The notes: generated by a model from the letters alone, not told the origin. A stretch of DNA of 64,000 nt from an uncultured Erysipelotrichaceae bacterium (GCA_947385085.1 CANDJN010000005.1:1-64000), one strand, 5' to 3'. Positions 33,972-43,312 are shown, numbered from the stretch's first letter. Translations and numbers: made by a program.

Positions 33972-33985
33972 TTAGGTATACATAA
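33972..33985 (+). promoter_or_regulatory. DtxR/MntR-like operator before the first feoA
   Basis: TTAGGTATACATAA is a 14-bp palindrome with one mismatch (ideal TTAGGTATACCTAA) 22 bp before the feoA start. It resembles operators of DtxR/MntR-family metalloregulators, which repress iron or manganese uptake when metal is plentiful. It differs from the operators of the second Feo operon. Confidence 0.5.
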
Positions 33986-34007
33986 GGTATAGCAGGGAGG
34001 TTGTAAT

Positions 34008-34226
34008 ATGACGTTGGATAATGTACCTATAAGGCAAGCAGTAACGGTTCGAGAATTGCGTGCACAGGGCAGTATTCGCAGGCGATTATTGGATTTGGGA
34101 ATTACACCCGGTACGAAGATTGAACCGATTCATACATCACCATCCGGATTTATGCGAGCCTATTTTGTCAAGGGCACAATGATCGCATTACGGAATAGTG
34201 AAAGCAGGGAGATATGGGTAGATTAG
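34008..34226 (+). CDS. feoA: ferrous iron transport protein A (first Feo locus)
   Basis: 72 aa SH3-like FeoA (RELRAQGSIRRRLLDLGITP, then GTKIEP). FeoA is a small cytoplasmic partner of the FeoB GTPase permease. GGGAGG stands before the ATG. feoB follows after 12 bp. Residues 60-72 (IALRNSESREIWVD) close the usual beta-barrel. Confidence 0.92.
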   Translation: MTLDNVPIRQAVTVRELRAQGSIRRRLLDLGITPGTKIEPIHTSPSGFMRAYFVKGTMIALRNSESREIWVD

Positions 34227-34238
34227 AGGGGGGAAGCT

Positions 34239-36335
34239 ATGTTTTCCAAAATATTGGAAGTCAATGAAGAGATTAATCAGCTATATGCCAAGGAAAATCC
34301 GGGAATGCGAATCGCTCTTGTAGGCAATCCCAATGTAGGAAAAAGTACCGTATTCAATGCGCTTACCGGCATGCATCAGCACACCGGTAACTGGCCGGGG
34401 AAGACGGTCGCATTGGCCAGCGGCAGTTTTATTCATCACCAGCAGCTACATGAAATGATTGATTTACCGGGGACGTATTCGCTAATGGCACATTCCCGGG
34501 AAGAAGAAGTCACACGGAATTTTATTTGCTTTGAGGATTGTGATGTGTGCGTGGTTGTCTGTGATGCCACATGCTTGGAACGCAATTTGAATCTGGTCTT
34601 ACAGACACTGGAAATTACTGATCGCGTCATTGTCTGTGTCAATCTTTGTGATGAAGCGGAAAAAAAGCATATTCATATTGATCAAGAGAAACTGGCACAT
34701 GCTTTGGGGGTGGATGTGGTAATGATGAGCGCCCGCAGTGATATTGGTTTGGAGGAATTAAAGGATGCGCTGGCATCCTGTCAAGTGAAAAAACAAACTA
34801 AGCATACCGCAAAGGTTCGCTATAATGAAGCGATAGAATCCGCTCTTATAAAGATCGAAACCGTGATTAAATGCAAGCAGCTCAATGAACGCTTTCTGGC
34901 ATTGAAATTATTAGAAGGCGATACTCAATTTGAAACATGTATTCAAAATATCAATGAGGTTCAACCGGTGGTGGAACAGGAGCGAGAGCGTTTGCGAGAT
35001 GCAGGAATGGAAGGACAACTGGAGGATGAAATTGTTCATGCCATCTCCCAAAAGGCAGCGGCGATCAGTGCGGAATGCATTACCTTTGACGACATTCATT
35101 ACTATGAGCGTGATCGCAAGATTGATCAGATTGTAACCCATAAGGTATGGGGTGTCTTATTAATGATTGCTTTATTGGGGGTTATATTCTGGATTACCAT
35201 TTATGCGGCCAATATTCCCAGTGCAATGTTAACGGATATGTTTGGATGGGGGGAAGGAAAGCTTAATCAATTTTTAATAGGACTTGAAGTCGATGAGACG
35301 CTGCGCTCGATATGCATGGATGGCATATACAAAACATTGGCATGGGTCATATCGGTGATGTTGCCGCCTATGGCTATTTTCTTTCCATTATTTACGATAT
35401 TGGAAGACTTTGGTTATTTGCCGCGTGTCGCGTTTAACTTGGACGGCTATTTTCGCAAGGCAAAGGCTTGTGGTAAACAAGCCTTGACAATGAGCATGGG
35501 ATTTGGCTGTAATGCGGTCGGAGTAAGCGGTTGTCGCATTATTGATTCTGAGCGGGAACGACTTATAGCCATATTAACGAATAACTTCGTGCCATGTAAC
35601 GGTCGTTTTCCCACCTTGATTGCGATCATTACCATGTTTTTTGCGGGTGTATTCGCTGCGCCATGGGATGGAATCGCCTCCGCGTTGTTGTTAACAGGGA
35701 TTATACTGCTAGGTGTATTGTTGACCTTTTGGATCTCACGACTGCTAAGCATGACACTATTAAAAGGGGTACCCTCCGGTTTTACCCTGGAACTTCCCCC
35801 TTATCGGAAACCGCAATTCGGCAAGGTTATCGTTCGCTCGATCTTTGATCGGACTCTGTTTGTATTGGGCCGCGCAATCAGCGTAGCGATCCCGGCCGGA
35901 GCACTGATTTGGATCATGGCGAATATCATTATACAGGATCAAACGCTATTGGCAATGATTGCGGGGATATTGGATCCCTTTGCCAAGCAGCTCGGTCTTG
36001 ACGGAGTGATTTTATTGGCATTTATCTTGGGCTTTCCTGCCAATGAAATCGTCGTTCCGATCATCATTATGGCATATCTTTCATCTTCCTATCTACTGGA
36101 TATGGATAATCTGTCCATGCTAAAAGAATTACTTGTGGCAAATGGCTGGACTTGGATTACAGCGGTATGTACAATGCTGTTTTCATTGATTCATTTTCCT
36201 TGTGCCACCACAGTATGGACAATAAAAAAAGAGACCGGAAGCTGGAAATGGACGATCTTATCGGTACTCATTCCTACTCTCACCGGCATCTTGGTATGCT
36301 TTATTGTCTCTCATGTGGCATTATTGTTTTATTAA
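34239..36335 (+). CDS. feoB: ferrous iron transporter FeoB (first locus)
   Basis: 698 aa, full length. An N-terminal G domain starts after a ~24-residue extension: G1 GNPNVGKST (about 30-38), G3 DLPGTY (about 75), G4 VNLCDEAEKK (NxxD, about 134). The membrane part has the two gate repeats of the family, the first around SMGFGCNAVGVSGCR (about 418) and the second around ILGFPANEIVVP (about 600). It imports Fe2+ across the cytoplasmic membrane. No FeoC is present. The operon ends at a hairpin terminator. Confidence 0.95.
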   Translation: MFSKILEVNEEINQLYAKENPGMRIALVGNPNVGKSTVFNALTGMHQHTGNWPGKTVALASGSFIHHQQLHEMIDLPGTYSLMAHSREEEVTRNFICFEDCDVCVVVCDATCLERNLNLVLQTLEITDRVIVCVNLCDEAEKKHIHIDQEKLAHALGVDVVMMSARSDIGLEELKDALASCQVKKQTKHTAKVRYNEAIESALIKIETVIKCKQLNERFLALKLLEGDTQFETCIQNINEVQPVVEQERERLRDAGMEGQLEDEIVHAISQKAAAISAECITFDDIHYYERDRKIDQIVTHKVWGVLLMIALLGVIFWITIYAANIPSAMLTDMFGWGEGKLNQFLIGLEVDETLRSICMDGIYKTLAWVISVMLPPMAIFFPLFTILEDFGYLPRVAFNLDGYFRKAKACGKQALTMSMGFGCNAVGVSGCRIIDSERERLIAILTNNFVPCNGRFPTLIAIITMFFAGVFAAPWDGIASALLLTGIILLGVLLTFWISRLLSMTLLKGVPSGFTLELPPYRKPQFGKVIVRSIFDRTLFVLGRAISVAIPAGALIWIMANIIIQDQTLLAMIAGILDPFAKQLGLDGVILLAFILGFPANEIVVPIIIMAYLSSSYLLDMDNLSMLKELLVANGWTWITAVCTMLFSLIHFPCATTVWTIKKETGSWKWTILSVLIPTLTGILVCFIVSHVALLFY

Positions 36336-36344
36336 CGAAAAGAA

Positions 36345-36400
36345 ACAAGATTCTTCGATTCAGCTTTATCATAAAGCAAACGAGGAATCGTGTTTTTTTT
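36345..36400 (+). terminator. terminator after feoB, shared with the convergent gene
   Basis: Imperfect outer stem CAAGATTCTTCG/CGAGGAATCGTG encloses a perfect GCTTTAT/ATAAAGC hairpin and is followed by eight T. It lies at the end of both convergent genes. Confidence 0.75.
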
Positions 36401-37700
36401 ACGAGAATAATTTGTTTTCAGAGCGATGATAATTATTCTGATAGCCATAGCATTCCTCATCGGCTAAGGGGAATGCCTGAGCCAGCATGTTGGCAAGGAA
36501 TAAGTCCGCTCCCATTTGCTGCTCATAATATTGACAGTGAATGCCAAGCTTTTCACAACTGGGCGAGATCAGCTGATGTAGATTGCGGGAATGAAGAATG
36601 AATGTTTCCGCAATTCCTCGCTCTTGAAACAATTGGCATAAAAACAGATCAATTTCTTTCTGTAGGGTCGCAATCGGACTCATGTGTACCGTTGCTGTTT
36701 TGGTGAAATGATCATTGATGGCAGACAAGTGTACCTTGATTTCATGGCCATTCGGAACTGCCTGCAGCATAAGGTGAATTTTTTCATTGGTATGAGGGAT
36801 TGTCGGTATATCATCTTTCTCATCATCATAATTGTCCACATTGCGGTTAATATGAAAAGCTTCGACTACAATATCGTTTTCGCGCACCCGCAATACTTGA
36901 TTATCCCCCAATGAGGGAAGGACAGGTGTACGCTTTAGAATTGAATAAAAATCATTCAGAAGCTCCACTGCTAATTCTTTTTCGGCACGATTCATTGCTC
37001 GCGGCAGCTGGCCGGGTTCATTTTTAAAGCAAAGATTATGTTGATGGTAAAGCGGCAATTCACTGTGTTCTATATCTTCATAAAGAAAATCAAAGGTGAA
37101 TGCGTTGGTAAATAACAAATCCGGATCTTCATTCATGGAATTTAAAATAGAACGGACAAATTCATTTTCATCAGCGAAAGCCATTAATTCCATGCCGTTA
37201 TCTAATACATCCAGATAGAATAGAAAAGGGCGTTCATCCGTCTCAGTAATTATGAGATATGGCGCTATTGTTTTTCGCTGCTCTAAGTCCGTTCTTATAT
37301 TTTCTAATAAGTCATCAGTCATCTGTTCCAGTTCCTCATCAAGAAAAAGTTCGTCTAAATGCTTTTGAAGCTCTTGCATATGATGTTCAGGGTATAATAA
37401 TTGAATAGAATGTGAAAACTCATTGACTTGTTCTATCACTTTTATGACAACATTTTCATTTTTGCTTTTTTGATAATATGTATATTGAAAGGTAGTGTAA
37501 TTCTCTAACCATTGCTCGACTGGTAGATCTTCCTGATCTTCAATAATCCTATGATTGAGAAAGGAAAATTTTCCATCATCCTTCCATTGAAATAAAATTA
37601 AGATTGCTTGATGCAGTTGTTTCAGTGTAATCGATCCGGCAACTTGTAAATGAAACATCTTTTGCGCCTGTGTGATTTGAATAAGATAAGCATGACTCAT
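36399..37700 (-). CDS. uncharacterised protein with pRiA4b ORF3-like N-terminus
   Basis: 433 aa. The first ~50 residues (KMFHLQVAGSITLKQLHQAI and LILFQW) resemble the start of plasmid pRiA4b ORF3-like domains, a family of unknown function. The middle (about 90-150) is Glu-rich and helical; no catalytic motif stands out, and no membrane segment is evident. It is a single gene, convergent with feoB, and its product is probably cytoplasmic. The ATG at 37700 lacks a strong GGAGG but has GAAAGGG upstream. Low recognition; function unknown. Confidence 0.75.
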   Translation of the reverse strand: MSHAYLIQITQAQKMFHLQVAGSITLKQLHQAILILFQWKDDGKFSFLNHRIIEDQEDLPVEQWLENYTTFQYTYYQKSKNENVVIKVIEQVNEFSHSIQLLYPEHHMQELQKHLDELFLDEELEQMTDDLLENIRTDLEQRKTIAPYLIITETDERPFLFYLDVLDNGMELMAFADENEFVRSILNSMNEDPDLLFTNAFTFDFLYEDIEHSELPLYHQHNLCFKNEPGQLPRAMNRAEKELAVELLNDFYSILKRTPVLPSLGDNQVLRVRENDIVVEAFHINRNVDNYDDEKDDIPTIPHTNEKIHLMLQAVPNGHEIKVHLSAINDHFTKTATVHMSPIATLQKEIDLFLCQLFQERGIAETFILHSRNLHQLISPSCEKLGIHCQYYEQQMGADLFLANMLAQAFPLADEECYGYQNNYHRSENKLFS

Positions 37701-37942
37701 AATCTCACCCTTTCTTTGACATAATTATGCAAAAATATACAATTTTTGTCTATCGAAAATTATTGCTTTTGTTTGTCTTTTTTTTAGGTGTTTTTTTATC
37801 TGATGAAAACATCGAGATTGTAAGCTTACAATGTAAAGATATTGACAAATAATGAAATTTTTTTGATGTGATAAAATAGCCTGTTCCTACGGTTGTTTAA
37901 CAAAACTTAATAAGATTATGAATAAAGAAAAGTCGATTTTAT

Positions 37943-37971
37943 TTGTTTTCAGTAGTGTTTCCTTGTATAAT
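37943..37971 (+). promoter_or_regulatory. promoter of the rdgB-trmL operon
   Basis: TTGTTT (37943-37948), 17-bp spacer, TATAAT (37966-37971), 33 bp before the rdgB start. The rest of 37701-37942 is AT-rich and holds nothing else that I recognise. Confidence 0.7.
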
Positions 37972-38003
37972 ACGCGTATAAACAAAAGAAAGGAGCTTCC
38001 TTT

Positions 38004-38594
38004 ATGAAACCTTTGATGATAGCGACATCCAATGCCCATAAGGTGGAAGAATTTTGTCGAATGCTGGAACCGCTGGGATACGAAATACAAAGCCTGTTGG
38101 ATTATCAAGATTCTTTTGATATTGAGGAAACAGGAACGACCTTTCAGGAGAATGCTTTGATTAAGGCAAGAACAGTGTATGAAAAGCTGCATATTCCTGT
38201 CATTAGTGATGATTCCGGTTTAGCAGTGAATGCCATGAATGGAGCCCCAGGCATCTACAGTGCTCGTTTTATGGGTTATGATTGCGATTATGATATAAAA
38301 AATCAGGCAATTATCGACGCGGTTGCCCAATCACAGGATAAAGGAGCGCAATATGTCTGTGCCATTGCTTATGTAGAAGAAAACGGTCTTGAGCATGTCT
38401 TTACCGGTATTGTTGAAGGCGAAATTACTACAGAAATGATGGGAACCAATGGCTTTGGGTATGATCCGATTTTCTATTATCCGCCGTATGGCACAACGTT
38501 AGCGAATGTCAGTGAGGACCAAAAGAATCAAGTGAGTCATCGCTATCGTGCTTTAAAGCAGCTGATGGAATATATGGAGGATAAAGACTCATGA
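38004..38594 (+). CDS. rdgB: XTP/dITP diphosphatase (RdgB/HAM1)
   Basis: 196 aa, typical length. Motifs of the family: IATSNAHKVEEF (residues 6-17), SDDSGLAVNAMNGAPGIYSA (about 70-89) and GFGYDPIFYYP (about 150). The enzyme hydrolyses XTP, ITP and dITP to monophosphates and keeps these bases out of DNA and RNA. AAAGGAGC precedes the ATG. First gene of a three-gene operon; the next start overlaps its stop by 4 bp (ATGA). Confidence 0.95.
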   Translation: MKPLMIATSNAHKVEEFCRMLEPLGYEIQSLLDYQDSFDIEETGTTFQENALIKARTVYEKLHIPVISDDSGLAVNAMNGAPGIYSARFMGYDCDYDIKNQAIIDAVAQSQDKGAQYVCAIAYVEENGLEHVFTGIVEGEITTEMMGTNGFGYDPIFYYPPYGTTLANVSEDQKNQVSHRYRALKQLMEYMEDKDS

Positions 38595-39103
38595 TACATG
38601 TTGTGTTATATGAACCGGAAATTCCGCAAAACACCGGTAATATCATGCGTACCTGCATGGCGGCAGGATGTCGGCTTCATCTCATTGAACCGCTTGGCTT
38701 TCAGCTTGATGAAAAGCATTTGCGCCGCAGTGCCATGGATTATATTAAGGAAGTGGATTATCACTGCTATCCCAATTGGAATAGCTTTATCACAAGCCAT
38801 CCCAGTGAGCATTACTATTTTATGACCCGCTATGGCATCAAGGCGCCCTCTGAGTTTGACTTCTCACAAATTAAGGAAGACATTTATTTTATTTTGGGCA
38901 AAGAAAGCACCGGCATACCCAAGGAGATTTTGCGCAAGCATTTGGATCACTGCATGCGCTTACCGATGAAAGCATCAGCGCGTTCGCTCAATTTGGCTAA
39001 TTGTGCTGCGATTATTGTATATGAAGCCTTGCGGCAACTAGATTATCCAAATCTGTCTCGATCCGAGGTCATCAAGGGCGAGGACTGGTTAAAACGCTTA
39101 TGA
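38591..39103 (+). CDS. trmL: tRNA (cytidine(34)-2'-O)-methyltransferase
   Basis: 170 aa SPOUT methyltransferase. Family motifs: YEPEIPQNTGNIMRTCMAAG (residues 6-25), the catalytic-knot segments YFILGKESTGIPKEIL (about 96-111) and MRLPMKASARSLNLANCAAI (about 118-137). TrmL methylates the ribose of the wobble base in leucine tRNAs. Overlaps rdgB and the following membrane protein gene by 4 bp each, so the three are coupled. Confidence 0.95.
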   Translation: MIHVVLYEPEIPQNTGNIMRTCMAAGCRLHLIEPLGFQLDEKHLRRSAMDYIKEVDYHCYPNWNSFITSHPSEHYYFMTRYGIKAPSEFDFSQIKEDIYFILGKESTGIPKEILRKHLDHCMRLPMKASARSLNLANCAAIIVYEALRQLDYPNLSRSEVIKGEDWLKRL

Positions 39104-39705
39104 CTCATTTGGACACCTTTTTGGATACGAAAGAAAAACGCGGCTGTGCCTTTGCGCTTGTCGTCATTATGGCGGTGATGACGTTATCTATCGCTTATTT
39201 GCGTCAAAGCAGAATGCTCATAGCGATTCGCGATTATGACGATGTGTTTTATTTACTGCGATCCTCGCTGATTGATCAAACATACTTATCACGATTCATT
39301 GTAACACTGATCCAATATGACAGCGTGAATGCGCGCACATTGATCCAAATTATATTTTCAGCTCTTAGAATGGGAGAGGTTATCATCTTTCTGGCATGGA
39401 TTCTGTTGGGAATGAGCCAAGCATACCGGCGCGTTTTTCATTGGTTATTGGGCTTATTTGTGATTTGGATTTTGGCGGTAGCGGTGATGATATATTCGGC
39501 TTTGCATGCGCAAACACTAATGCAGGCAGTAACGCTTTTGCATCAGATCGGCTATGTAACATCAGGAGTAGTCAGTATGGAATTAATCATACAATGCTTT
39601 GCCTTCCTTCGTTTTGCGTTTGCTTATCGTAAAGCGTTAAAATATCAGGTTGTAGAAATATATGAACCAAATGATCCATCCCAAGAAAAAACATACGGTC
39701 AATGA
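39100..39705 (+). CDS. four-helix membrane protein of unknown function
   Basis: 201 aa. Four hydrophobic segments are visible: FALVVIMAVMTLSIAYL (about 18-34), EVIIFLAWILLGMS (about 95-109), WLLGLFVIWILAVAVMIYSA (about 117-137) and a last one from about 150 to 175. A ~55-residue polar loop lies between the first two. The C-terminus is cytoplasmic in appearance (YEPNDPSQEKTYGQ). It is the third gene of the rdgB-trmL operon with a 4-bp overlap and ends at a terminator. No family recognised. Confidence 0.75.
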   Translation: MTHLDTFLDTKEKRGCAFALVVIMAVMTLSIAYLRQSRMLIAIRDYDDVFYLLRSSLIDQTYLSRFIVTLIQYDSVNARTLIQIIFSALRMGEVIIFLAWILLGMSQAYRRVFHWLLGLFVIWILAVAVMIYSALHAQTLMQAVTLLHQIGYVTSGVVSMELIIQCFAFLRFAFAYRKALKYQVVEIYEPNDPSQEKTYGQ

Positions 39706-39728
39706 CATTTGTCCTCCGTATGTTTTTT
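39691..39728 (+). terminator. terminator after the rdgB operon
   Basis: ACATACGG/CCGTATGT arms (39691-39698, 39716-39723) followed by a T run. The first arm lies inside the end of the membrane protein gene. Confidence 0.8.
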
Positions 39729-39734
39729 TGCTAT

Positions 39735-39983
39735 TTAGAATTCTTTTAAGCTTTTCAAATTGGTTGATTCGTTGCCATCATTCATACCGCGAATATGACG
39801 AGCGCCATCACGACCGGTAAAAGGCAGAGCGTTTTCAATTTTGCCGGCTTCTACCGCTTCCAAAGCCTGCTCGTAATCATAAACCTTACCGTTGTTGTCC
39901 TTGAATTCACTTAAGGTTCCATCCGCATTACGACGGGCCGCTACAAAACGGGTTTTTTTGTTTTCATTCTTTTCTTTTTTCAT
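39735..39983 (-). CDS. DUF3892 family protein
   Basis: 82 aa from ATG 39983, fixed by GGAGGTAAT. The core FVAARRNADGTLSEFKDNNG and DYEQALEAVEAGKIENALPF (about residues 12-60) is the DUF3892 pattern, followed by GRDGARHIRGMNDGNES. The family consists of small cytoplasmic proteins of unknown function in Bacillota. Stands alone, convergent with the rdgB operon and sharing its terminator hairpin. Confidence 0.85.
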   Translation of the reverse strand: MKKEKNENKKTRFVAARRNADGTLSEFKDNNGKVYDYEQALEAVEAGKIENALPFTGRDGARHIRGMNDGNESTNLKSLKEF

Positions 39984-40074
39984 TTTTATTACCTCCTGCA
40001 CTTATTGTGAACCAAGTAAAAAGCAATTATACCAAAATTAATCACTAGGAAATTTTGGAAAAAATGATCACCTT

Positions 40075-40103
40075 TTGAAATTTTATTGCGTTCGTATTAT
40101 AAT
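40075..40103 (+). promoter_or_regulatory. promoter of the threonine aldolase gene
   Basis: TTGAAA (40075-40080), 17-bp spacer, TATAAT (40098-40103), ending 23 bp before the ATG at 40127. Confidence 0.75.
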
Positions 40104-40126
40104 ACATAGCATGTGAGGTGAAAGTC

Positions 40127-41173
40127 ATGTATAGTTTTAATAATGATTATAGTGAAGGTGCCTGTGAAGAAATCATGGCGGCTTTGAATAACACCAACCG
40201 TTGTCAAAGCGCAGGATATGGCTTGGATGAATATTGTGAATCAGCGCGCAGAAAAATTAAAAAGCAGCTTCAATGCGAAAACTGTGATGTACATTTTGTC
40301 GTGGGCGGTACCCAATGCAATCAAATCGTGATCGCATCCGCATTGCGTCCTTATGAAGCGGTGATTTCAGCAGTGAGTGGACATATCAATGTGCACGAAA
40401 CCGGAGCGATTGAGGCATGCGGTCATAAAGTATTGGTGGGAGATGGAAACGATGGCAAGCTCAGCGCCCAGGGAGTACGCAAGGTGATGGAAGCGCATAG
40501 CGATGAGCATATGGTCAAACCGGCGATGGTTTATATCTCCAATGCGACTGAGGTGGGCACTGTGTATACCAAGGCGGAGTTGTCCGCATTGCGTCAGGTT
40601 TGTGACGAATATGGTCTGTACCTGTATATGGACGGTGCGCGGCTGCCAATGGCCTTAGTAGCTGCGGATAACGATATGCAGCTGGAAGATTTACAACGTT
40701 ATTGCGACATCTGTTACTTGGGCGGCACCAAATGCGGTGCTTTGTTTGGCGAGGCGATCGTGATCTTTCACGATGCGTTAAAGAAGAATTTTCGCTATCA
40801 GATGAAACAGCGTGGTGGCTTGCTTGCGAAGGGACGACTGTTGGGAGTGCAATTTGATGCCTTGTTTAGTGATGATCTATATTTAGAACTGGCAAGACAT
40901 GCGGTGGATATGGCACAACGCCTACAAAAGGGTATGAAGGATTTAGGCATTTCCATGTATGTGACCACGACAACCAATCAAATTTTTCCGATTTTGCATC
41001 GCAATGTCATCGAGCGCATGGCAAAGGAATACGTATTTCAGATATGGGAAAAATGGGATGAATCAAGCGATGTGGTACGCTTTGTCACATCTTGGGCATG
41101 TGAGGAAAGTGCTGTAGAGGAATGCCTTGCATGGCTTAAAAAAGCATTGGACAAAAATCCTCAGCAATCATAA
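40127..41173 (+). CDS. ltaE: low-specificity L-threonine aldolase family protein
   Basis: 348 aa, fold type I PLP enzyme of the beta-eliminating lyase/threonine aldolase group. The PLP lysine is in CYLGGTKCGALFGEAI (about residue 205), and LYLYMDGARLPMAL (about 170) carries the Asp that holds the pyridine nitrogen. Substrate-side residues appear in FVVGGTQCNQIV and SGHINVHETGAIE. It splits L-threonine or L-allo-threonine to glycine and acetaldehyde. GAGGTG upstream fits the ATG at 40127 better than an in-frame GTG at 40118. Single gene between its own promoter and a palindromic terminator. Confidence 0.9.
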   Translation: MYSFNNDYSEGACEEIMAALNNTNRCQSAGYGLDEYCESARRKIKKQLQCENCDVHFVVGGTQCNQIVIASALRPYEAVISAVSGHINVHETGAIEACGHKVLVGDGNDGKLSAQGVRKVMEAHSDEHMVKPAMVYISNATEVGTVYTKAELSALRQVCDEYGLYLYMDGARLPMALVAADNDMQLEDLQRYCDICYLGGTKCGALFGEAIVIFHDALKKNFRYQMKQRGGLLAKGRLLGVQFDALFSDDLYLELARHAVDMAQRLQKGMKDLGISMYVTTTTNQIFPILHRNVIERMAKEYVFQIWEKWDESSDVVRFVTSWACEESAVEECLAWLKKALDKNPQQS

Positions 41174-41175
41174 AT

Positions 41176-41200
41176 AAAAATACGCCTAGGCGTATTTTTT
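41176..41200. terminator. bidirectional terminator
   Basis: AATACGCC/GGCGTATT, a nearly loopless palindrome flanked by A and T runs, lies between convergent ltaE and the flavin reductase gene; the stop codon of the latter is inside the T run. Confidence 0.85.
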
Positions 41201-41702
41201 ACTTATCATGAAGCAGAACCTTTTCTATTTCTCCGACATAGAGAAAATGATAATCCTTGCTGGGGTAATTCTTTTGATCGACCATCGCGTCCTGAAAGCC
41301 TTCCGGATCCAGTTCCTGCGCAAATAGCTTGCGGCAAATAAGTGCTTCGTTTGCCTGATCAAAATAAGGGGCATGGTCTTTGATCACCGTCAGGTTCGCA
41401 TGAGCAATTTTATCCTCATCACGGCCACTGGCTTTTCCCATATAGGCAAGCATATCCCGCTGATCCTCTCCATAAAAGGTCAGCGCAAAGTGATCGTTTG
41501 CGTCGATCAACGGCTTGGTAAAGCGCTGGGGACGAACAAAGATGAATGCGACGGGTTTGTTCCAAAGGATTCCCATACCACCCCAGGAAGCCGTCATGGC
41601 ATTGACGCGTTCCTCATGCTCGGCACTGATTAACATCCATTGTTTTCCGATTTTGTGAAAGACATTGCCTTTCCAATCTTCGATATTTATTTCCTTCCAC
41701 AT
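41199..41702 (-). CDS. flavin reductase/flavoredoxin-like FMN-binding protein
   Basis: 167 aa. FMN-binding split-barrel protein of the flavoredoxin type: N-terminal KQWMLISAEHEERVNAMTAS, then WNKPVAFIFVRPQRFTKPLI, and FALTFYGEDQRDML. Members reduce or bind flavin in the cytoplasm; the electron partner is unknown. AGGAGG lies before the ATG. Single gene. Confidence 0.88.
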   Translation of the reverse strand: MWKEINIEDWKGNVFHKIGKQWMLISAEHEERVNAMTASWGGMGILWNKPVAFIFVRPQRFTKPLIDANDHFALTFYGEDQRDMLAYMGKASGRDEDKIAHANLTVIKDHAPYFDQANEALICRKLFAQELDPEGFQDAMVDQKNYPSKDYHFLYVGEIEKVLLHDK

Positions 41703-41837
41703 GATATTTCCTCCTGTTCTTTAGGTATTATAATGATATGCGATCGCTTTGTAAAGCGTGCGCAGAAAGGCGCTGGATGATTTGTTGCGCTCTAGATGGC
41801 AAAGCAACTCACAAGTTGTGAAAAAGCGCTGTCGTCA

Positions 41838-41865
41838 TTGAAATTTAAAAAAAATCAAGTATAAT
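41838..41865 (+). promoter_or_regulatory. promoter of the small membrane protein and CNNM gene
   Basis: TTGAAA (41838-41843), 16-bp spacer, TATAAT (41860-41865), 19 bp before the start at 41885. Confidence 0.7.
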
Positions 41866-41884
41866 ATTGCTGAGAGGTGAGCAT

Positions 41885-42031
41885 ATGCTTGAATGTATCA
41901 GTGATTACTTATCATTTGGAGTATTGATGGCGTTTCCCATCTCTTGGATTCTTTTCTTTTTGGTGAAGCTTATTCGCCGCCGAAGGGAAAAGCTGCTAGC
42001 GAATCAGGAAAAATATTATAGGGAGTGGTAA
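41885..42031 (+). CDS. 48-aa single-pass membrane protein
   Basis: Reads MLECISDYLSFGVLMAF, then a hydrophobic helix (PISWILFFLVKLI, about residues 18-30), then a basic tail (RRRREKLL). GAGAGGTGA precedes the ATG. It ends 3 bp before the TTG start of the CNNM/CorC protein, so the two are co-translated. This is a positive-inside small membrane protein of unknown function, perhaps a partner of the transporter. Confidence 0.6.
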   Translation: MLECISDYLSFGVLMAFPISWILFFLVKLIRRRREKLLANQEKYYREW

Positions 42032-42034
42032 GTC

Positions 42035-43312
42035 TTGGACAGTTCGCACATAGGCCTTTTTCTTTTACTTGCTGGTCTGCTTGTTTTATCTGCGCTTTTT
42101 TCCTCAACGGAAACTGCCTACAGCTCAGTGAATCAAATTCGCTTGAAGCAAATGGCAAAAAGCGGCAATAAGAAGGCAAAGACAGCTTACAACAATACCA
42201 AAAAGTTCACGGCGTTGATTACGACAATTTTGATCGGAAATAACATCGTGAATATATTGGGAACAAGTATTGCGACCATGCTGTTTACCGAAATGTTCGG
42301 CAGTGCCGGGGTTGGTATTGCGACGGGAGTCATGACGATGTTGATTTTGATGTTTGGCGAAGTGGCACCGAAGATTATTGCCAAGGCAAAAGCTGAGGAC
42401 TGTACGTTGTTTATGGCAACGCCGATGCGGATTCTGGTGGTGATTTTTCGACCGGTATCCATCATTGTTGAAAAACTGGAACAGCACTGGGAAAAGAAAT
42501 TGGATATCGAACAGGTGACGGCGACCGAGGACGAGCTGCTGGAAATCGTATCCACGATCGAACAGGAAGGCGTATTGGAACAGGAAGAACGGGAACTGAT
42601 TGAAAGTGTGATCGAATTTGACGATAAGAGTGTTCGTGATATTATGGTACCGCGTGACCAGGTCGTCTTTCTGTATGACAACGCAACGTTTGATCAAGTA
42701 AAAAAGACTTTGAGTGAACATAAATTATCGCGCTTACCGATTTTATCCTATGAAACTACGGAAGTGGTTGGCGTTTTACGGGTTCGCGATGTATTAGATG
42801 CCATGCTTGCCGATCAGGAAATTCATATCGCCGAGCTGATGCGGGAGCCGGTGTTTGTCAATCAGCGCAAAAAGCTGCCGGATGTATTAGAGGATATTCA
42901 GAAATCCCGCGAGCATATGGCGATTGTGGAAGAGAGTCTGACATCGCATGTATTTGTGGGAGTCATCACGTTAGAGGATGTATTAGAGGAATTGGTCGGT
43001 GAGATCTATGATGAATATGATCCATTGCCTAACCATGTCATTGAAATTGGTCTGCATACATTTGAGATTGATGCTAAGGTATCTTTACCGGATTTCTTTG
43101 AAACATATGTCGAAGATCAAGAGCCTCCGGAAACCAAGGCGCGTAATTTTGCGGCATGGGTATACGAATTGAACCATCATCGCAAGGTGCGCAAGGGCCG
43201 AGAAATTTCATTTGAGAATTTTGAGCTGAAAGTGTTGGAGACAGAAAGCGGAATGGCATCACGCATTGAATTACAGATATTATCCCCGCAAGAGGATGAA
43301 TTGTTAGATTAG
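42035..43312 (+). CDS. CNNM/CorC (hemolysin C-like) CBS-domain transporter
   Basis: 425 aa. An N-terminal DUF21/CNNM membrane domain (first helix IGLFLLLAGLLVLSALFSS with STETAYSS, to about residue 140), a CBS pair (about 205-325; VRDIMVPRDQVVF and IAELMREPVF), and a C-terminal CorC_HlyC domain (LPNHVIEIGLHTFEIDAKVS, about 335-415). Relatives act in Mg2+ or Co2+ efflux or Mg2+ homeostasis. The start codon is TTG at 42035 with GGGAGTGG upstream; no closer ATG fits the first helix. Follows the 48-aa protein by 3 bp and is followed by ridA after 12 bp. Confidence 0.92.
   Translation: MDSSHIGLFLLLAGLLVLSALFSSTETAYSSVNQIRLKQMAKSGNKKAKTAYNNTKKFTALITTILIGNNIVNILGTSIATMLFTEMFGSAGVGIATGVMTMLILMFGEVAPKIIAKAKAEDCTLFMATPMRILVVIFRPVSIIVEKLEQHWEKKLDIEQVTATEDELLEIVSTIEQEGVLEQEERELIESVIEFDDKSVRDIMVPRDQVVFLYDNATFDQVKKTLSEHKLSRLPILSYETTEVVGVLRVRDVLDAMLADQEIHIAELMREPVFVNQRKKLPDVLEDIQKSREHMAIVEESLTSHVFVGVITLEDVLEELVGEIYDEYDPLPNHVIEIGLHTFEIDAKVSLPDFFETYVEDQEPPETKARNFAAWVYELNHHRKVRKGREISFENFELKVLETESGMASRIELQILSPQEDELLD

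Noticed and set aside
42125..42721. A 198-aa minus-strand frame opposite the CNNM/CorC gene
   Set aside because: His/Cys-rich antisense shadow of a conserved protein; no start signals.
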